NCBI RefSeq assembly: GCF_004346865.1
Contig: NZ_SMGR01000004.1
Coordinates: 62,001-126,000, forward strand
DNA length: 64,000 nucleotides
DNA from: Shimia isoporae
GTDB taxonomy: Bacteria > Pseudomonadota > Alphaproteobacteria > Rhodobacterales > Rhodobacteraceae
Direction: 5' to 3'
The position numbers were made by a program, and so were the translations under genes. The notes under the pieces were generated by a model that saw nothing but the letters and a program-made list of their open reading frames with translations, made no database searches and was not told the DNA's origin. Below are positions 46,652 to 56,447 of this stretch, one piece after another (position 1 is the stretch's first letter; the number at the start of each line of letters is the position of its first letter).

Positions 46652-49600
46652 TTAGATGTGCTGGAACATGTCAACGCATTCAAACGCGTTGCGCATGTGA
46701 TCCTTACCCGTTTCAAACGAGAAGGTTTCTTTGATGTAGTTGCGCGCGTTCTCGGACATGGAAATCCAAAGAACGTCATCCTCGGCAAGGCTTTGGATGG
46801 CCTGAACCCATTCTTGTTTCGTGCGTACAATAAAGCAGTCATGGCCGTGGCGCAGGCCAATGCCTTCGGCCGCTGTCGGGGACAAAACACAGGGGATGCC
46901 ATGCGCGAGCGCGCTTAGCACTTTGCCTTTGATACCCGCTCCGGACAGCAACGGAGCAACAAAGACACGGTGCTGATGGAATGCATCTTCGATTTCCTGA
47001 ACGAAACCCACGGGGCGCAACAGATCGGATGCGAGGTGTTTGGCGCCATCGGCCATGCCCGAGCCATATACCGCAAGATCGAAATCAGCCGCTGAGGTGT
47101 TAATGGCTGGCAGGATTTCTTCTGCAAACCACTCTATTCCCTCCATGTTGGGGTGGTGTCCAAAGCTGCCGAGGAACGACATTCCCGTGCGGCCTTCGAT
47201 TCCGGGGATAGTGTCAGGAACATCTACGACCCAAGGGCATTTGGTCACAGGAACGGCACCTTCGAGATGTGAGGTGATGACTGCGTGTTCTGCATCGTTG
47301 TACGAGAGGATCACGTCTACATCGCGCATAATGCGAAGTTCCATTTCACGGACGTCTCGCATGCCGTTCATCATCTCTTCGCTGCCTTCGCTCAATGCGC
47401 GGCGCAACTCACGCAGGAAATGGAGGTCTGCGTTGTTGAATAGTACTTTGGCATGGGGTGCTACACGGCGGATGATCGGAAGCGTTTCGTTGGCCACATA
47501 ATAGCGTGTGATGTAAAACGCGTCGAAATCAGCCCCATACTTCTCCAGGAACTCGGATACCGACAAGAAGAAGGGAGCAATAATGACTTCGACACCCATC
47601 TTCTGAAGTTCTTCCGTGTACCCGCCGAAACTTGCGAGGTTTTGCGGCAGGAAGGTTACCTTGTAGCCCAAAGACTGGACCAACTTGATTTCCTGGATTG
47701 CGGCATAAGAACCGGCATCACGATCCGGTCGAGGCGTGGTGTAGTCGATGAACAAAACACGCCCAACAATGCCACGGTCTTTTTCAAGGTCGGGTCGAAA
47801 ACCTTCATTTTGTCCGTGGGAAGCATAAGCTTTCACCCACTGACGTTTGAACTTGGGACGGTTGACCTCTTGGTAGCGTTTGTAACCGGTCGTTACATCA
47901 GTGCCCGAAGTCATCCCCTCGTAGTGATAGACGATGGAGGCGGGGATGAAGAAGGTTTTGTACCCCGCATCGCGGATTTTGAAGGAGAAGTCAGTGTCCT
48001 CGAAATACATCGGTTCGAGATAACTCGACAGTCCGCCGACTTCGTTCCAGATTTCGCGGGTGGTCATCAGTGCCGCGCCAGAGAGATAGTCGACCTGACG
48101 GGCATAACTGAACTGTGGCGCCCAGGCGTTTTGGCGGTTTCCGTAGTTCCATGGGTTCCCCGTACCCCAAACCATGCCGCCGGCATCCTGCAACTCTCCG
48201 TTAGGATAAAGCAGTTTGGAGCCAACGGCTCCCACGCCGTCAAAACGGTCGAAGCCTGAAATCAGCTCATCCAGCCAACCCGAAGTGACTTCGACGTCAT
48301 TGTTCAGCAAAACAACGTATTCGCCCTTTGCCTGTGCCACACCTGCGTTACAGGCGCGGATGAACCGTTGTGCCTCGGCATTATGGATCACCGTGATTCC
48401 GGAAACGAAAGTCTCCAGGTCTGCGGTTTCGTCCGTCGAGGCATCGTCTACGACGATAACTTCGAAGGAGGCATCATTTTGGGCGAGCAGCAAGCTGCAC
48501 AGGGCGAGGTAAGTCACTTCGACTTTGTTGTGCGCCGGTATTACAATCGAAACATCGGGTTTAGAGACCTTCGGAAAGGCAAGCGGTTTGAGTTTTACGT
48601 TGTCATACCCTCTTTCGACGACTGACAGCGCGTAGGCTGCCTGTTCGCGAACGGCATTGCTTGCGTTGGACGCCAGAAGTCGCTTGAGCGACTCGTAGCG
48701 GTGCTGGGCTTGCGCCATAAGTGCGCCGCCATAAGGGTACTGGCCTTCGCGCAGCATCACATCTACCGGTGTCAGGTGACGAGGCAGAAGCACGTAGGTT
48801 GCAAAAAACACCTGACTGCCGGTTTCGTCCCGCACTTCAATCAGTTTGTGAGTACCATCTCGGAATTCATCTGGTACTCTTATGAAACTGGAGTCGGTAC
48901 CGATAAACACGCGCTGGGCCTGCTTGCCATCCAGATAGATCATAAAGTCCCGGGCATGGCTGGCTCGGAAAGTTAGTCCAGCGCCATCTGCGTTTTCCAG
49001 AATGACCTCTACATCTTCACCCTGAAGAAGAGGAAGGCTCTTACCACCCGAAATGAGTTCCAGAGTACTGTCGTGGTGCAGACGGTCGGGCAATTCCGCC
49101 ACAAGCCAGTTGGGCATTTTGCCACCATCGCGTGCGGCGAGGCGACGGCTGACCACCAACGGCTCCTTCTGAACTGCGCGCGTGACATGGGGGTTCGCCA
49201 GAAACAGGAAAGGTTCAACTTCATGCTCCTCAGAGATATACTTCTCAAACTCGAGCGTGATGTTCAGCGTGACCGGCTCCATGTAGCGCGGCAAGTTGAA
49301 AGAGATTTCCTGATACCCAACCGCATGCTTGCCGCCGCGAAGGGCGTTGGAAAATTTCTCTTCGAACAAAGGTTTGGGGGATTGGGACCCTGATTCGGTC
49401 ACCGTGACAATAATTCTTCCGCGGGCGCGATGGGCTGCTACCCAGGTCCGAAAAACCATTTGGTTGCTGTGAGGCATGTCTACCTGCAAAGGCGCGGCGA
49501 TTTTAAACTGTGCAGGTGTCCCATAGTCGTTGACCATCAGCTGCAGTGTTTCGCCGTTCTCGATAGACCAATCTTCAAGGTTGTTGACCCAGGCAGAAGC

Positions 49601-49849
49601 GTAATCCTCGTCCTTTCCAGTCAGCGGATTTATCTTTTTTACCAATGGGTAATTCGAAAAATCCGGGCGGTACTCCACAGGAAAGCTCAACCGTTTCGAA
49701 CCGCCAAAATCCACTGCATGAAAGTCGGATCCTGACTGACCCTGACGTAGTGCCAGTTTGGCTGAGTCGGTTTGCGAGCCTACGTTGGCGTAAATTGAGC
49801 CTTCGTAAAGAACCACTTGCTGGATTTCCTTGGGCAACTCTGTCGACAT
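46652..49849 (-). CDS. Multidomain glycosyltransferase (GT2 plus GT4-like)
   Basis: Very large protein of 1065 residues. Residues about 1-420 do not resemble a family I can name (mixed beta-rich, with an FMIYLDGKQAQRVFI segment). Residues about 428-660 are a GT2 domain with SIVIPAHNKVEV, VVDDASTDET and NNDVEV (the DxD equivalent). Residues about 690-1050 are a GT-B domain with LFIDYTTPRPDRDAGSY, MSFLGSFGHHPN and PLLSGAGIKGKVLSALAHGIPCV. Two active domains suggest sequential addition of two sugars. The gene is divergent from manC. Confidence 0.85.
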   Translation of the reverse strand: MSTELPKEIQQVVLYEGSIYANVGSQTDSAKLALRQGQSGSDFHAVDFGGSKRLSFPVEYRPDFSNYPLVKKINPLTGKDEDYASAWVNNLEDWSIENGETLQLMVNDYGTPAQFKIAAPLQVDMPHSNQMVFRTWVAAHRARGRIIVTVTESGSQSPKPLFEEKFSNALRGGKHAVGYQEISFNLPRYMEPVTLNITLEFEKYISEEHEVEPFLFLANPHVTRAVQKEPLVVSRRLAARDGGKMPNWLVAELPDRLHHDSTLELISGGKSLPLLQGEDVEVILENADGAGLTFRASHARDFMIYLDGKQAQRVFIGTDSSFIRVPDEFRDGTHKLIEVRDETGSQVFFATYVLLPRHLTPVDVMLREGQYPYGGALMAQAQHRYESLKRLLASNASNAVREQAAYALSVVERGYDNVKLKPLAFPKVSKPDVSIVIPAHNKVEVTYLALCSLLLAQNDASFEVIVVDDASTDETADLETFVSGITVIHNAEAQRFIRACNAGVAQAKGEYVVLLNNDVEVTSGWLDELISGFDRFDGVGAVGSKLLYPNGELQDAGGMVWGTGNPWNYGNRQNAWAPQFSYARQVDYLSGAALMTTREIWNEVGGLSSYLEPMYFEDTDFSFKIRDAGYKTFFIPASIVYHYEGMTSGTDVTTGYKRYQEVNRPKFKRQWVKAYASHGQNEGFRPDLEKDRGIVGRVLFIDYTTPRPDRDAGSYAAIQEIKLVQSLGYKVTFLPQNLASFGGYTEELQKMGVEVIIAPFFLSVSEFLEKYGADFDAFYITRYYVANETLPIIRRVAPHAKVLFNNADLHFLRELRRALSEGSEEMMNGMRDVREMELRIMRDVDVILSYNDAEHAVITSHLEGAVPVTKCPWVVDVPDTIPGIEGRTGMSFLGSFGHHPNMEGIEWFAEEILPAINTSAADFDLAVYGSGMADGAKHLASDLLRPVGFVQEIEDAFHQHRVFVAPLLSGAGIKGKVLSALAHGIPCVLSPTAAEGIGLRHGHDCFIVRTKQEWVQAIQSLAEDDVLWISMSENARNYIKETFSFETGKDHMRNAFECVDMFQHI

Positions 49850-50139
49850 ACCAAACCATCCTCTTACTGCGACGAAACTGGGCGCTCTTAGAAACTATTC
49901 TAAAGTATCGAGCAATCTCAAAAGTCTTGCGACACTATTCTCTTTGAACACTGCACATTGTTGCTTTTTATGGTGGGATAAGAGAGTACTTCGGTGAAAA
50001 AATGGACAGAAGGTCACGAACGTAAATCAGAAGACTTCGAGAAGGGCTGTTATCTCGCGCTCTTCCAGTAAGACCCACCAAAAGTTGTCTCAAAACAAGT
50101 TTTCACCTCCCACCCACAGTTTTACGAGTAGGATCAGCC
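49850..50139. other. Divergent intergenic region, large glycosyltransferase / manC
   Basis: 290 bases, visibly AT-richer than its surroundings. It must hold the promoters of both neighbours, but I find no convincing -35/-10 pair. A 25-codon frame from a GTG near 49993 lacks a ribosome binding site and is not called. Nothing else is recognised. Confidence 0.4.
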
Positions 50140-51576
50140 TTGACCCACAATGATGTCATTACCCCCGTACTCCTTTCCGGCGGTTCTGGTACGCGGCTTT
50201 GGCCGCTTAGCCGCAAGAGTTATCCCAAGCAGTTCTCACCGCTTTTGGGTGAAACCTCTCTGTTTCAACGTTCGGCCGAGCGTCTGAGTGGTCCGGCGTT
50301 TGCTGCGCCCATGGTTTTAACCAATTCGGACTTTCGATTTATCGTAACAGAGCAACTCGCTGGCGTCGGAATTGATCCCAGTGCCATCCTCATTGAGCCG
50401 GCTGGCCGCAACACTGCACCAGCGGTATTGGCAGCTGCTCTCTGGCAGGCGAAAACCGACAGTGACGCTCTGTTGCTTGTTGCACCGTCGGACCATGAAG
50501 TACCAGATGCCGAAGCCTTCCGTGCTGCAGTCGCCGCCGGTGTGCCAGCGGCCAAAGACGGCCGACTGGTCACCTTCGGCATTAAGCCGACGCGTCCAGA
50601 GACCGGATATGGATATCTCGAGTTGTCTGAAGATCCGGGCGACTTCGCAGCTCGCCCATTAGCGCTTTCGCGTTTCGTCGAGAAGCCCGACGCCCAGCGT
50701 GCCGCAGAGATGCTGTCGGCTGGAAACTATCTTTGGAACGCTGGAATTTTCCTGTTCACGGCGAAAACAATAATTGCAGCATTTGAAGCCCACGCACCGG
50801 AACTGTTGGGGCCTGTGAAAGCTGCGGTAGACAACGGCAAGCCTGATCTCGGTTTCTTGCGCCTTGATCCAGAGGCTTGGGACGGTGCCCAAGACGTATC
50901 GATCGACTATGCCGTTATGGAAAAGGCTGACAATCTTAGCGTTGTGCCATTCGGTTCCGAGTGGTCTGATCTCGGGGGATGGGATGCCGTTTGGCGAGAA
51001 AGCGGACCCGACGATAAGGGTGTAGCGACGCACGGCGCAGCCACGGCAATCGATTGTGAAAACACGCTGCTGCGGTCAGAAGATGAAGGTTTGGAGATCG
51101 TTGGACTTGGTGTGAAAGACTTGATTGCAGTAGCGATGCCTGATGCTGTTTTGGTCGCGGATGTTTCGCGTGCGCAAGAGGTCAAACAGGCGGTGACGGC
51201 TTTGAAGGCCAAAAAATCACGCCAGGCGACAGCCTTTCCGAAAGATCACCGACCATGGGGTTGGTTTGAAAGTCTGGTCATCGGAGATCGCTTTCAGGTG
51301 AAACGTATTCATGTTCATCCTGGCGCGGCGTTGAGTCTGCAGAGCCACCACCACCGTTCAGAGCATTGGATCGTTGTTGAAGGCACGGCCAAAGTGACAG
51401 TTGACGAAGAGGTCAAACTCGTCAGCGAAAACCAGTCGGTCTACATCCCGTTGGGTGCAGTTCACCGAATGGAAAATCCCGGCAAGGTGCCGATGGTTCT
51501 GATCGAGGTCCAAACTGGCACCTATCTGGGTGAAGATGACATTATTCGCTACGAAGACGTTTACGCGCGCGGGTAA
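50140..51576 (+). CDS. manC: Mannose-1-phosphate guanylyltransferase / mannose-6-phosphate isomerase
   Basis: Type II bifunctional enzyme giving GDP-mannose, precursor of mannose, fucose or colitose residues; 478 residues. N-terminal pyrophosphorylase with GGSGTRLWPLSR and KQFSPLLG, and the FVEKPD motif; C-terminal cupin isomerase with LQSHHHRSEHW and PLGAVHRMENPG. Start is TTG at 50140 with AGGA at suitable spacing. No gmd or fcl is present in the window, so mannose itself may be the sugar used. Confidence 0.92.
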   Translation: MTHNDVITPVLLSGGSGTRLWPLSRKSYPKQFSPLLGETSLFQRSAERLSGPAFAAPMVLTNSDFRFIVTEQLAGVGIDPSAILIEPAGRNTAPAVLAAALWQAKTDSDALLLVAPSDHEVPDAEAFRAAVAAGVPAAKDGRLVTFGIKPTRPETGYGYLELSEDPGDFAARPLALSRFVEKPDAQRAAEMLSAGNYLWNAGIFLFTAKTIIAAFEAHAPELLGPVKAAVDNGKPDLGFLRLDPEAWDGAQDVSIDYAVMEKADNLSVVPFGSEWSDLGGWDAVWRESGPDDKGVATHGAATAIDCENTLLRSEDEGLEIVGLGVKDLIAVAMPDAVLVADVSRAQEVKQAVTALKAKKSRQATAFPKDHRPWGWFESLVIGDRFQVKRIHVHPGAALSLQSHHHRSEHWIVVEGTAKVTVDEEVKLVSENQSVYIPLGAVHRMENPGKVPMVLIEVQTGTYLGEDDIIRYEDVYARG

Positions 51577-51585
51577 GCCTTGTGC

Positions 51586-51608
51586 GTGGCGGGTATTTAG
51601 CCCGCCAC
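51586..51608. terminator. GC-rich hairpin between convergent manC and gspF
   Basis: Perfect 8-bp stem (51586-51593 with 51601-51608) with a 7-nt loop spanning the gspF stop. No U-tract on either side, so terminator strength is doubtful, but it is well placed for both convergent genes. Confidence 0.45.
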
Positions 51609-52811
51609 CACAGCCTGCAGATCGAAGATCGGTAGTAGCACTGCCAGCACGATCAACAGAACAAATGCCCCAACCAACATCATCAACATTGGTTCGAGCA
51701 AAGCGGCGATGCGTTTCCGTTCACTCGTTAGATCGCTTTCGACCAGAATAGCGCTCCGCTCTGTCATCGGTGCCAAACGGGCCGACATTTCGCCAGCACC
51801 GATCAATTGACGCGCGACAGGCGGAATAATGGAGAGGCGGTCTAAGGCGTCGGACAGGCTTGCGCCTTCTTGCAGTGCGATCAGGACACTTTCCCCTTCG
51901 GTCTGGAACCGCGCAATGTCCAGAACCCGAGCAGCATTTTGTACTGCCACCGGAACGGTTTGGCGACTTGCCAGCACCAAGGCGAGTGTGCGCAGATATT
52001 GCACCGCGGCGGCGCGACGCATTAGCCGGCCGATCAGAGGCAGGCGCAACAGGAAACGATCACGGATTGTCCGAAGCGCTTGGAGCCGACTGGATGCAAC
52101 GATCAAAAGGGCGAAACCGCCAATAATCGTCGACACCAAGGTAAAGTTGTCTTGTATCCAGTCGCTTACGGCGAGGACATACTGGGTGAGCGGAGGCAAA
52201 GGTTGACCCGAGATCTCGAACATGGCGACGATTTCCGGCGCGACGTTGATCATCAAAATTGCGCAAACGAGAAAAGAAACAGCGGCAACAAACGCGGGGT
52301 ACACCAAGGCGCTGACAATCTCTGCCTTCTCGTTGCCGAGATTTTCCAGATGGCGTGCAAGTTCCTCAAATACTGCGGCAAGTTCACCAGCGCCTTCGCC
52401 GGCATGAATCGCTGCGGTGACATAGGCAGGAAATCCTGCGCCGGCTTCTTCCAAAGCTTCCGCAAGGGTACTGCCTTGCATCAGAGCCGCGCGCGCGCGA
52501 GTGGCAACGGTCGACAAAGTGGTTCCATTTCCGGATGTGCGGATCGCTTCCAGCGCGGCCTCAAGAGGCATTTCGGCAGATAGCAGGACGGCCATTTGCC
52601 GCGCGAAAACGGCTTGCAGGTCGCTGTTGAGGCGGGCGGAACGGCGCAGACGTTCTGTCAGATTGGTACGTTGGCGCGAAACGGAGAGTTCCGAAACAAA
52701 CAAACCCTGCGCCCGCAGTCTGGCAGAAGCGTCAGACTCGGTATCTGCCAGAATGAGCCCCTTAGTGCGCGCGCCGTCAGCATCATAAGCGACATAGGAA
52801 AACGGTCTCAT
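51597..52811 (-). CDS. gspF: Type II secretion system inner membrane protein GspF
   Basis: Polytopic platform protein of the T2SS, 404 residues. It has the two repeated GspF domains (about 70-190 and 270-395) and three membrane segments (near 170, 220 and 375). FARQMAVLLSAEMPLEAAL in the first domain is the family signature. Last gene of the gspC-D-E-F block; its start overlaps gspE by four bases. Confidence 0.94.
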   Translation of the reverse strand: MRPFSYVAYDADGARTKGLILADTESDASARLRAQGLFVSELSVSRQRTNLTERLRRSARLNSDLQAVFARQMAVLLSAEMPLEAALEAIRTSGNGTTLSTVATRARAALMQGSTLAEALEEAGAGFPAYVTAAIHAGEGAGELAAVFEELARHLENLGNEKAEIVSALVYPAFVAAVSFLVCAILMINVAPEIVAMFEISGQPLPPLTQYVLAVSDWIQDNFTLVSTIIGGFALLIVASSRLQALRTIRDRFLLRLPLIGRLMRRAAAVQYLRTLALVLASRQTVPVAVQNAARVLDIARFQTEGESVLIALQEGASLSDALDRLSIIPPVARQLIGAGEMSARLAPMTERSAILVESDLTSERKRIAALLEPMLMMLVGAFVLLIVLAVLLPIFDLQAVVAG

Positions 52812-54322
52812 GCTCCGTCACCCACAACGCGCAATGCCTCGGCCAACGAGGTTTTGCCAGATGCAACCTGAAAAAGGGCCTGACCTATGAGAGTTTGTTC
52901 TTCGGACAAGCCAAGCCGCGTCAGCTCGATTTCGGAGGCGCCACCATCGATGGCAGTACGCATGGCATCGTCCACTTCCGTCATTTCGAAGATACCCACG
53001 CGGCCGGCATAGCCGGAAGAATTGCAAGCTGCACATCCTTTGGGAGCATGGATGCTTTCGGGTACGTCCATGTGGTGGCGAATGAAGTGTGCGGCCTCGG
53101 CTTGGCTCGGTGCAGCGGGTTCCGAGCATTCCGAACAGAGGCGTCGCAGCAGGCGCTGGGCGATCACGCCCCGTAGGGTGGCGGAGATCAGGAAGTCATC
53201 GAGGCCAAGGTCGCGCAGGCGCACGATTGCCCCGATGGACGAGTTTGCGTGCAGTGATGAAAACACCAGGTGTCCGGTGAGGGCGGCTTGGGCGGCGACA
53301 GAAGCCGTCTCAGTATCACGAATCTCGCCGACGAGGATCACATCAGGGTCTTGGCGCAGAGTGGCGCGAAGTCCGGCAGCGAAGGTCATGCCGATTTCGG
53401 AATTGACTTGCGACTGGTTAACACCTGGCAGGTCATATTCCACGGGATCTTCCACAGTAACGATATTTCGATCGTCGTGGTTGGTGAGCTTCAGGAGAGA
53501 GTAAAGAGTTGTGGTCTTGCCTGATCCTGTTGGGCCGGTGGCAAGAATGATGCCGTTGGGAAGGGCAGACAAACGTTCAAGCAGCGCAACCTGATCTGCG
53601 GTGAGGCCAAGTGCGTCGAGTTCCATCAGACCAGTGGAGCGGTCCAGAATACGCAGAACAATACGTTCGCCGTAGTTGCCGGGAAGCGAACTCACACGGG
53701 TGTCGATCAAACGACCTCCAAGCCGGAGCGGAATGCGCCCGTCTTGTGGCAGGCGAGTTTCGGCGATGTCCAGACCGGCCATGACCTTTAGACGGCTAAC
53801 GACTCGACGGACAGGAACATCATCGCGCTCCATGATTGTTTGCAAAAACCCGTCGATCCGCATTCTGACTCGAAGGCCGGTTTCTGACGGTTCGAGGTGC
53901 AAATCCGAAGCGCGCGACAGGACCGCACGACGCAAAAGCTGATTCACAAGCTGGATAACAGGCGCGTCCTCGGCGTCTTCCAATAGGTCGCGCTGACGGG
54001 CTCCGGCGCTTCCCTCTTCGAGATCAAAGGACAATCCGTCGTCTGGCGCTGCTGCGGCGCCCTGAGATTGATAGAGCCGTTCCAACGCTCGCTCGAATGC
54101 ATCTTGGCCTAGGTGCGAGATCGCAAGCGTACGCCCCGCACGTCGCCGTGCCTCCCGCAGTCCCAGAACGCTCGCCCGTGGCCCCACGATCAGTGTATCG
54201 CCGTCGCGCGCAACCTGATGGTCGCGGGCAAAGGAAAACGGCAAGCTTTGAGTTGACCGCGCCTCAGTTGGAGATGGGGAGGCGGGCTGGGAGGGGCGGG
54301 AGATTTCGGCTTTGGGCGACAT
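52808..54322 (-). CDS. gspE: Type II secretion system ATPase GspE
   Basis: Cytoplasmic ATPase that powers pseudopilus assembly. Walker A GPTGSGKTT, the Asp box region FAAGLRATLRQDPD and Walker B ILVGEIRD are present, as well as the four-Cys zinc motif CSECSE...CAACNSSG. The ATG at 54322 gives 504 residues and a 59-base overlap with gspD; an ATG at 54343 is also in frame, and a TTG at 54244 would remove the overlap. The N-terminal ~30 residues are low complexity, so the exact start is uncertain. Confidence 0.94.
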   Translation of the reverse strand: MSPKAEISRPSQPASPSPTEARSTQSLPFSFARDHQVARDGDTLIVGPRASVLGLREARRRAGRTLAISHLGQDAFERALERLYQSQGAAAAPDDGLSFDLEEGSAGARQRDLLEDAEDAPVIQLVNQLLRRAVLSRASDLHLEPSETGLRVRMRIDGFLQTIMERDDVPVRRVVSRLKVMAGLDIAETRLPQDGRIPLRLGGRLIDTRVSSLPGNYGERIVLRILDRSTGLMELDALGLTADQVALLERLSALPNGIILATGPTGSGKTTTLYSLLKLTNHDDRNIVTVEDPVEYDLPGVNQSQVNSEIGMTFAAGLRATLRQDPDVILVGEIRDTETASVAAQAALTGHLVFSSLHANSSIGAIVRLRDLGLDDFLISATLRGVIAQRLLRRLCSECSEPAAPSQAEAAHFIRHHMDVPESIHAPKGCAACNSSGYAGRVGIFEMTEVDDAMRTAIDGGASEIELTRLGLSEEQTLIGQALFQVASGKTSLAEALRVVGDGA

Positions 54323-56204
54323 TGTCGATGAATCCCGCATCAAAAGGTTGGTTCAGGTTGTTGCCATCAAAGGGCAGAGCCGCATTCGGCGTTTGCGGAT
54401 AAAGATGACTGTCTGCGGGTTGCAAGGCAAGGCTGGCCTTGCGCGTCTCCCGTGCGACCTGTTTCGTGATGCGCTGGGCTTCGGCGTCGTTGTTGATCAC
54501 GCGCGGGCGCAACATAACCAAAAGAACCGACTGGTTTTTCGTGGCGTTTTTGCCTCTGAACAGGCCTCCAATCAAAGGCGTGTTGGAAATACCTGGAACT
54601 TTTTTGGAGGTCGCGCCGCTTTCGTTTTCCAGAAGCCCGCCAAGCATGATGACGTTTCCGTCGCGAACCAGAACGGTTGTTGACAATGCACGGCGTGCCG
54701 TTATCTCACCACCGGCAGCGGAGGCTTGCCGGGTCAGGTTAGACACCTCCTGCTTGATTAGAAGGCGGACGGTCTGGTCTGCGTTGATTTGCGGTGTCAC
54801 GTTAAGCGTCAAGCCAACGTCTCGTCGCTCAATGGTCTGAAACGGGTTTTCAGGGTTCGAATTGTTGCCGGTGGATGTATAGGAGCCGGTCACAAAGGGA
54901 ACGTTTTGCGCAACAACAATTTCGGCTTCCTGATTGTTTAGGGTCATGATTGACGGTGTGCTGAGCAGGCGCACTGAGCTGGTTGAAGCAAGCGCTGAGA
55001 TGAAGCCAAAGAACGCATTGTCGCCGCTCTGGTTACCGCCGCCAAACACACCGCCGTCTCCTGGGTTTACCACTTCGCCATTCACGGCAGCGGAAATAAG
55101 GCTGGTCAGGCTTGGGCGTCCTTCTAGCGTAAATTGAACGCCGCCAACGATCGCATTGTTAATAACGCCAGCGAATTGGCTGGACAGATCCGAATAGCCT
55201 TCAACGGAAAGTTCAAAGATAACCGCCTCCACGAGGACCTGCGTCGGGCGACGGTCAAGGTGGCGAACCATAGCTGTAATGTCTCGCATCATGTCGCGCG
55301 GAGCGGTGATCAACAATGCGTTGGTCTGAAGTTCCGGCACGATACGAACGAGCTGTCCCTGCTCGCTTTGGTCGGCAAAGCTGCGCAGGACAACGTCGGC
55401 AAGAGCGGAGGCATCAGCGTAGTTGAGTTGTTCGACGCTGCTGACGGTCACGGTTCCGCGCTGATCAAGTTTGGTGACCAATGCGCGAACAGTGTCGCGC
55501 ACTTCATCCGAGCCAGAAACGATCAGTGCATTGGAGCGGCGGTCGACAGAAACGGTCGCGCCGCCACGAAGCAGTCCCATGCCTTCAACAACTCCGACCA
55601 TTTCGGCGGCGCTGGCGTTGTTAAGGCGGATCAGTTCGATGGTGTCATCACGCGGTTGGTCGAGGCGTTTGATGAGGTTTGAAATGCGGCGATGGTTTTT
55701 GCCGCGGTCCGAAAGGATCAGCAAGCCTGACCCTGGTACAGGCGTTATTACCGCTTCTGAGGGCAACAGGGGGCGGATGACTGTGATTACTTCGTCCAGG
55801 GAGGCATGGTTGACCTTGATGACGCGGGTTTCATAGCCGGCACTATCAGTTGGAAGCGCCGAACCGTCTGCGAGTTCACGCGCAACGGTCATAGGCACAA
55901 TGCGGGTCACAGCGCCGCCTTCGACCACTGTCAGACGATTGAGTTCAAGCACACTGAGAAACACTTCGTACAATGCGTCGGGTGCAAGGCCTTGCGGAGC
56001 CAGAACCGTAACGGTTCCTCTGACTTGAGGGTCGAGAACGAAGTTGCGTCCGGTGGCTTCGGAGACAATCTGAACAAAGCTGCGTAAATCCGCGTCACGC
56101 AGGTCCAGTTCCACTTGTGCTTGGACCGGGGATGTTGCCACCGACAACTGTGCAATTGCCAGACCGAAGGTCAAAACAAGTGTGCGAAAAGGGTGTTTCA
56201 ACAT
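54264..56204 (-). CDS. gspD: Type II secretion system secretin GspD
   Basis: Outer-membrane secretin forming the exit channel; 646 residues. Signal peptide about 1-29 (to VQAQ), N0 domain (DLRDADLRSFVQ), N1-N3 repeats (LIRLNNASAAEMVGVVEG and similar), then the secretin core with LSTPSIMTLNNQEAEIVVAQNVPF and VPGISNTPLIGGLF. The C-terminal S-domain that binds a pilotin in enterobacteria is short. It shares its 3' end with the gspE start. Confidence 0.95.
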   Translation of the reverse strand: MLKHPFRTLVLTFGLAIAQLSVATSPVQAQVELDLRDADLRSFVQIVSEATGRNFVLDPQVRGTVTVLAPQGLAPDALYEVFLSVLELNRLTVVEGGAVTRIVPMTVARELADGSALPTDSAGYETRVIKVNHASLDEVITVIRPLLPSEAVITPVPGSGLLILSDRGKNHRRISNLIKRLDQPRDDTIELIRLNNASAAEMVGVVEGMGLLRGGATVSVDRRSNALIVSGSDEVRDTVRALVTKLDQRGTVTVSSVEQLNYADASALADVVLRSFADQSEQGQLVRIVPELQTNALLITAPRDMMRDITAMVRHLDRRPTQVLVEAVIFELSVEGYSDLSSQFAGVINNAIVGGVQFTLEGRPSLTSLISAAVNGEVVNPGDGGVFGGGNQSGDNAFFGFISALASTSSVRLLSTPSIMTLNNQEAEIVVAQNVPFVTGSYTSTGNNSNPENPFQTIERRDVGLTLNVTPQINADQTVRLLIKQEVSNLTRQASAAGGEITARRALSTTVLVRDGNVIMLGGLLENESGATSKKVPGISNTPLIGGLFRGKNATKNQSVLLVMLRPRVINNDAEAQRITKQVARETRKASLALQPADSHLYPQTPNAALPFDGNNLNQPFDAGFIDNVAQSRNLPPLPARLPISN

Positions 56205-56447
56205 GGTTTGCCTGCCCTGTTGGGGCCAAACAAGCCGCGATTCACGTCACCATCACACCGCCGGACCTGCCGTGGCATGAAAAACTTGTCTCGCGGGGTG
56301 CTCTGCCCTTGCCTCATGTGTTCGCCAATTTTTGGCGTTATTGTCGCAGAGGGTATCTTGCGTGACCGGTTTTGTCCCTATTGAAAATTGGATTTGACAG
56401 AACTTGGTACACACCCTGTGGCCAAATGCCCTCAGTTGGTTGTGCCG

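Noticed and set aside
49993..50070. 25-codon small ORF upstream of manC
   Set aside because: GTG start without a ribosome binding site and no recognisable features; not distinguishable from chance.
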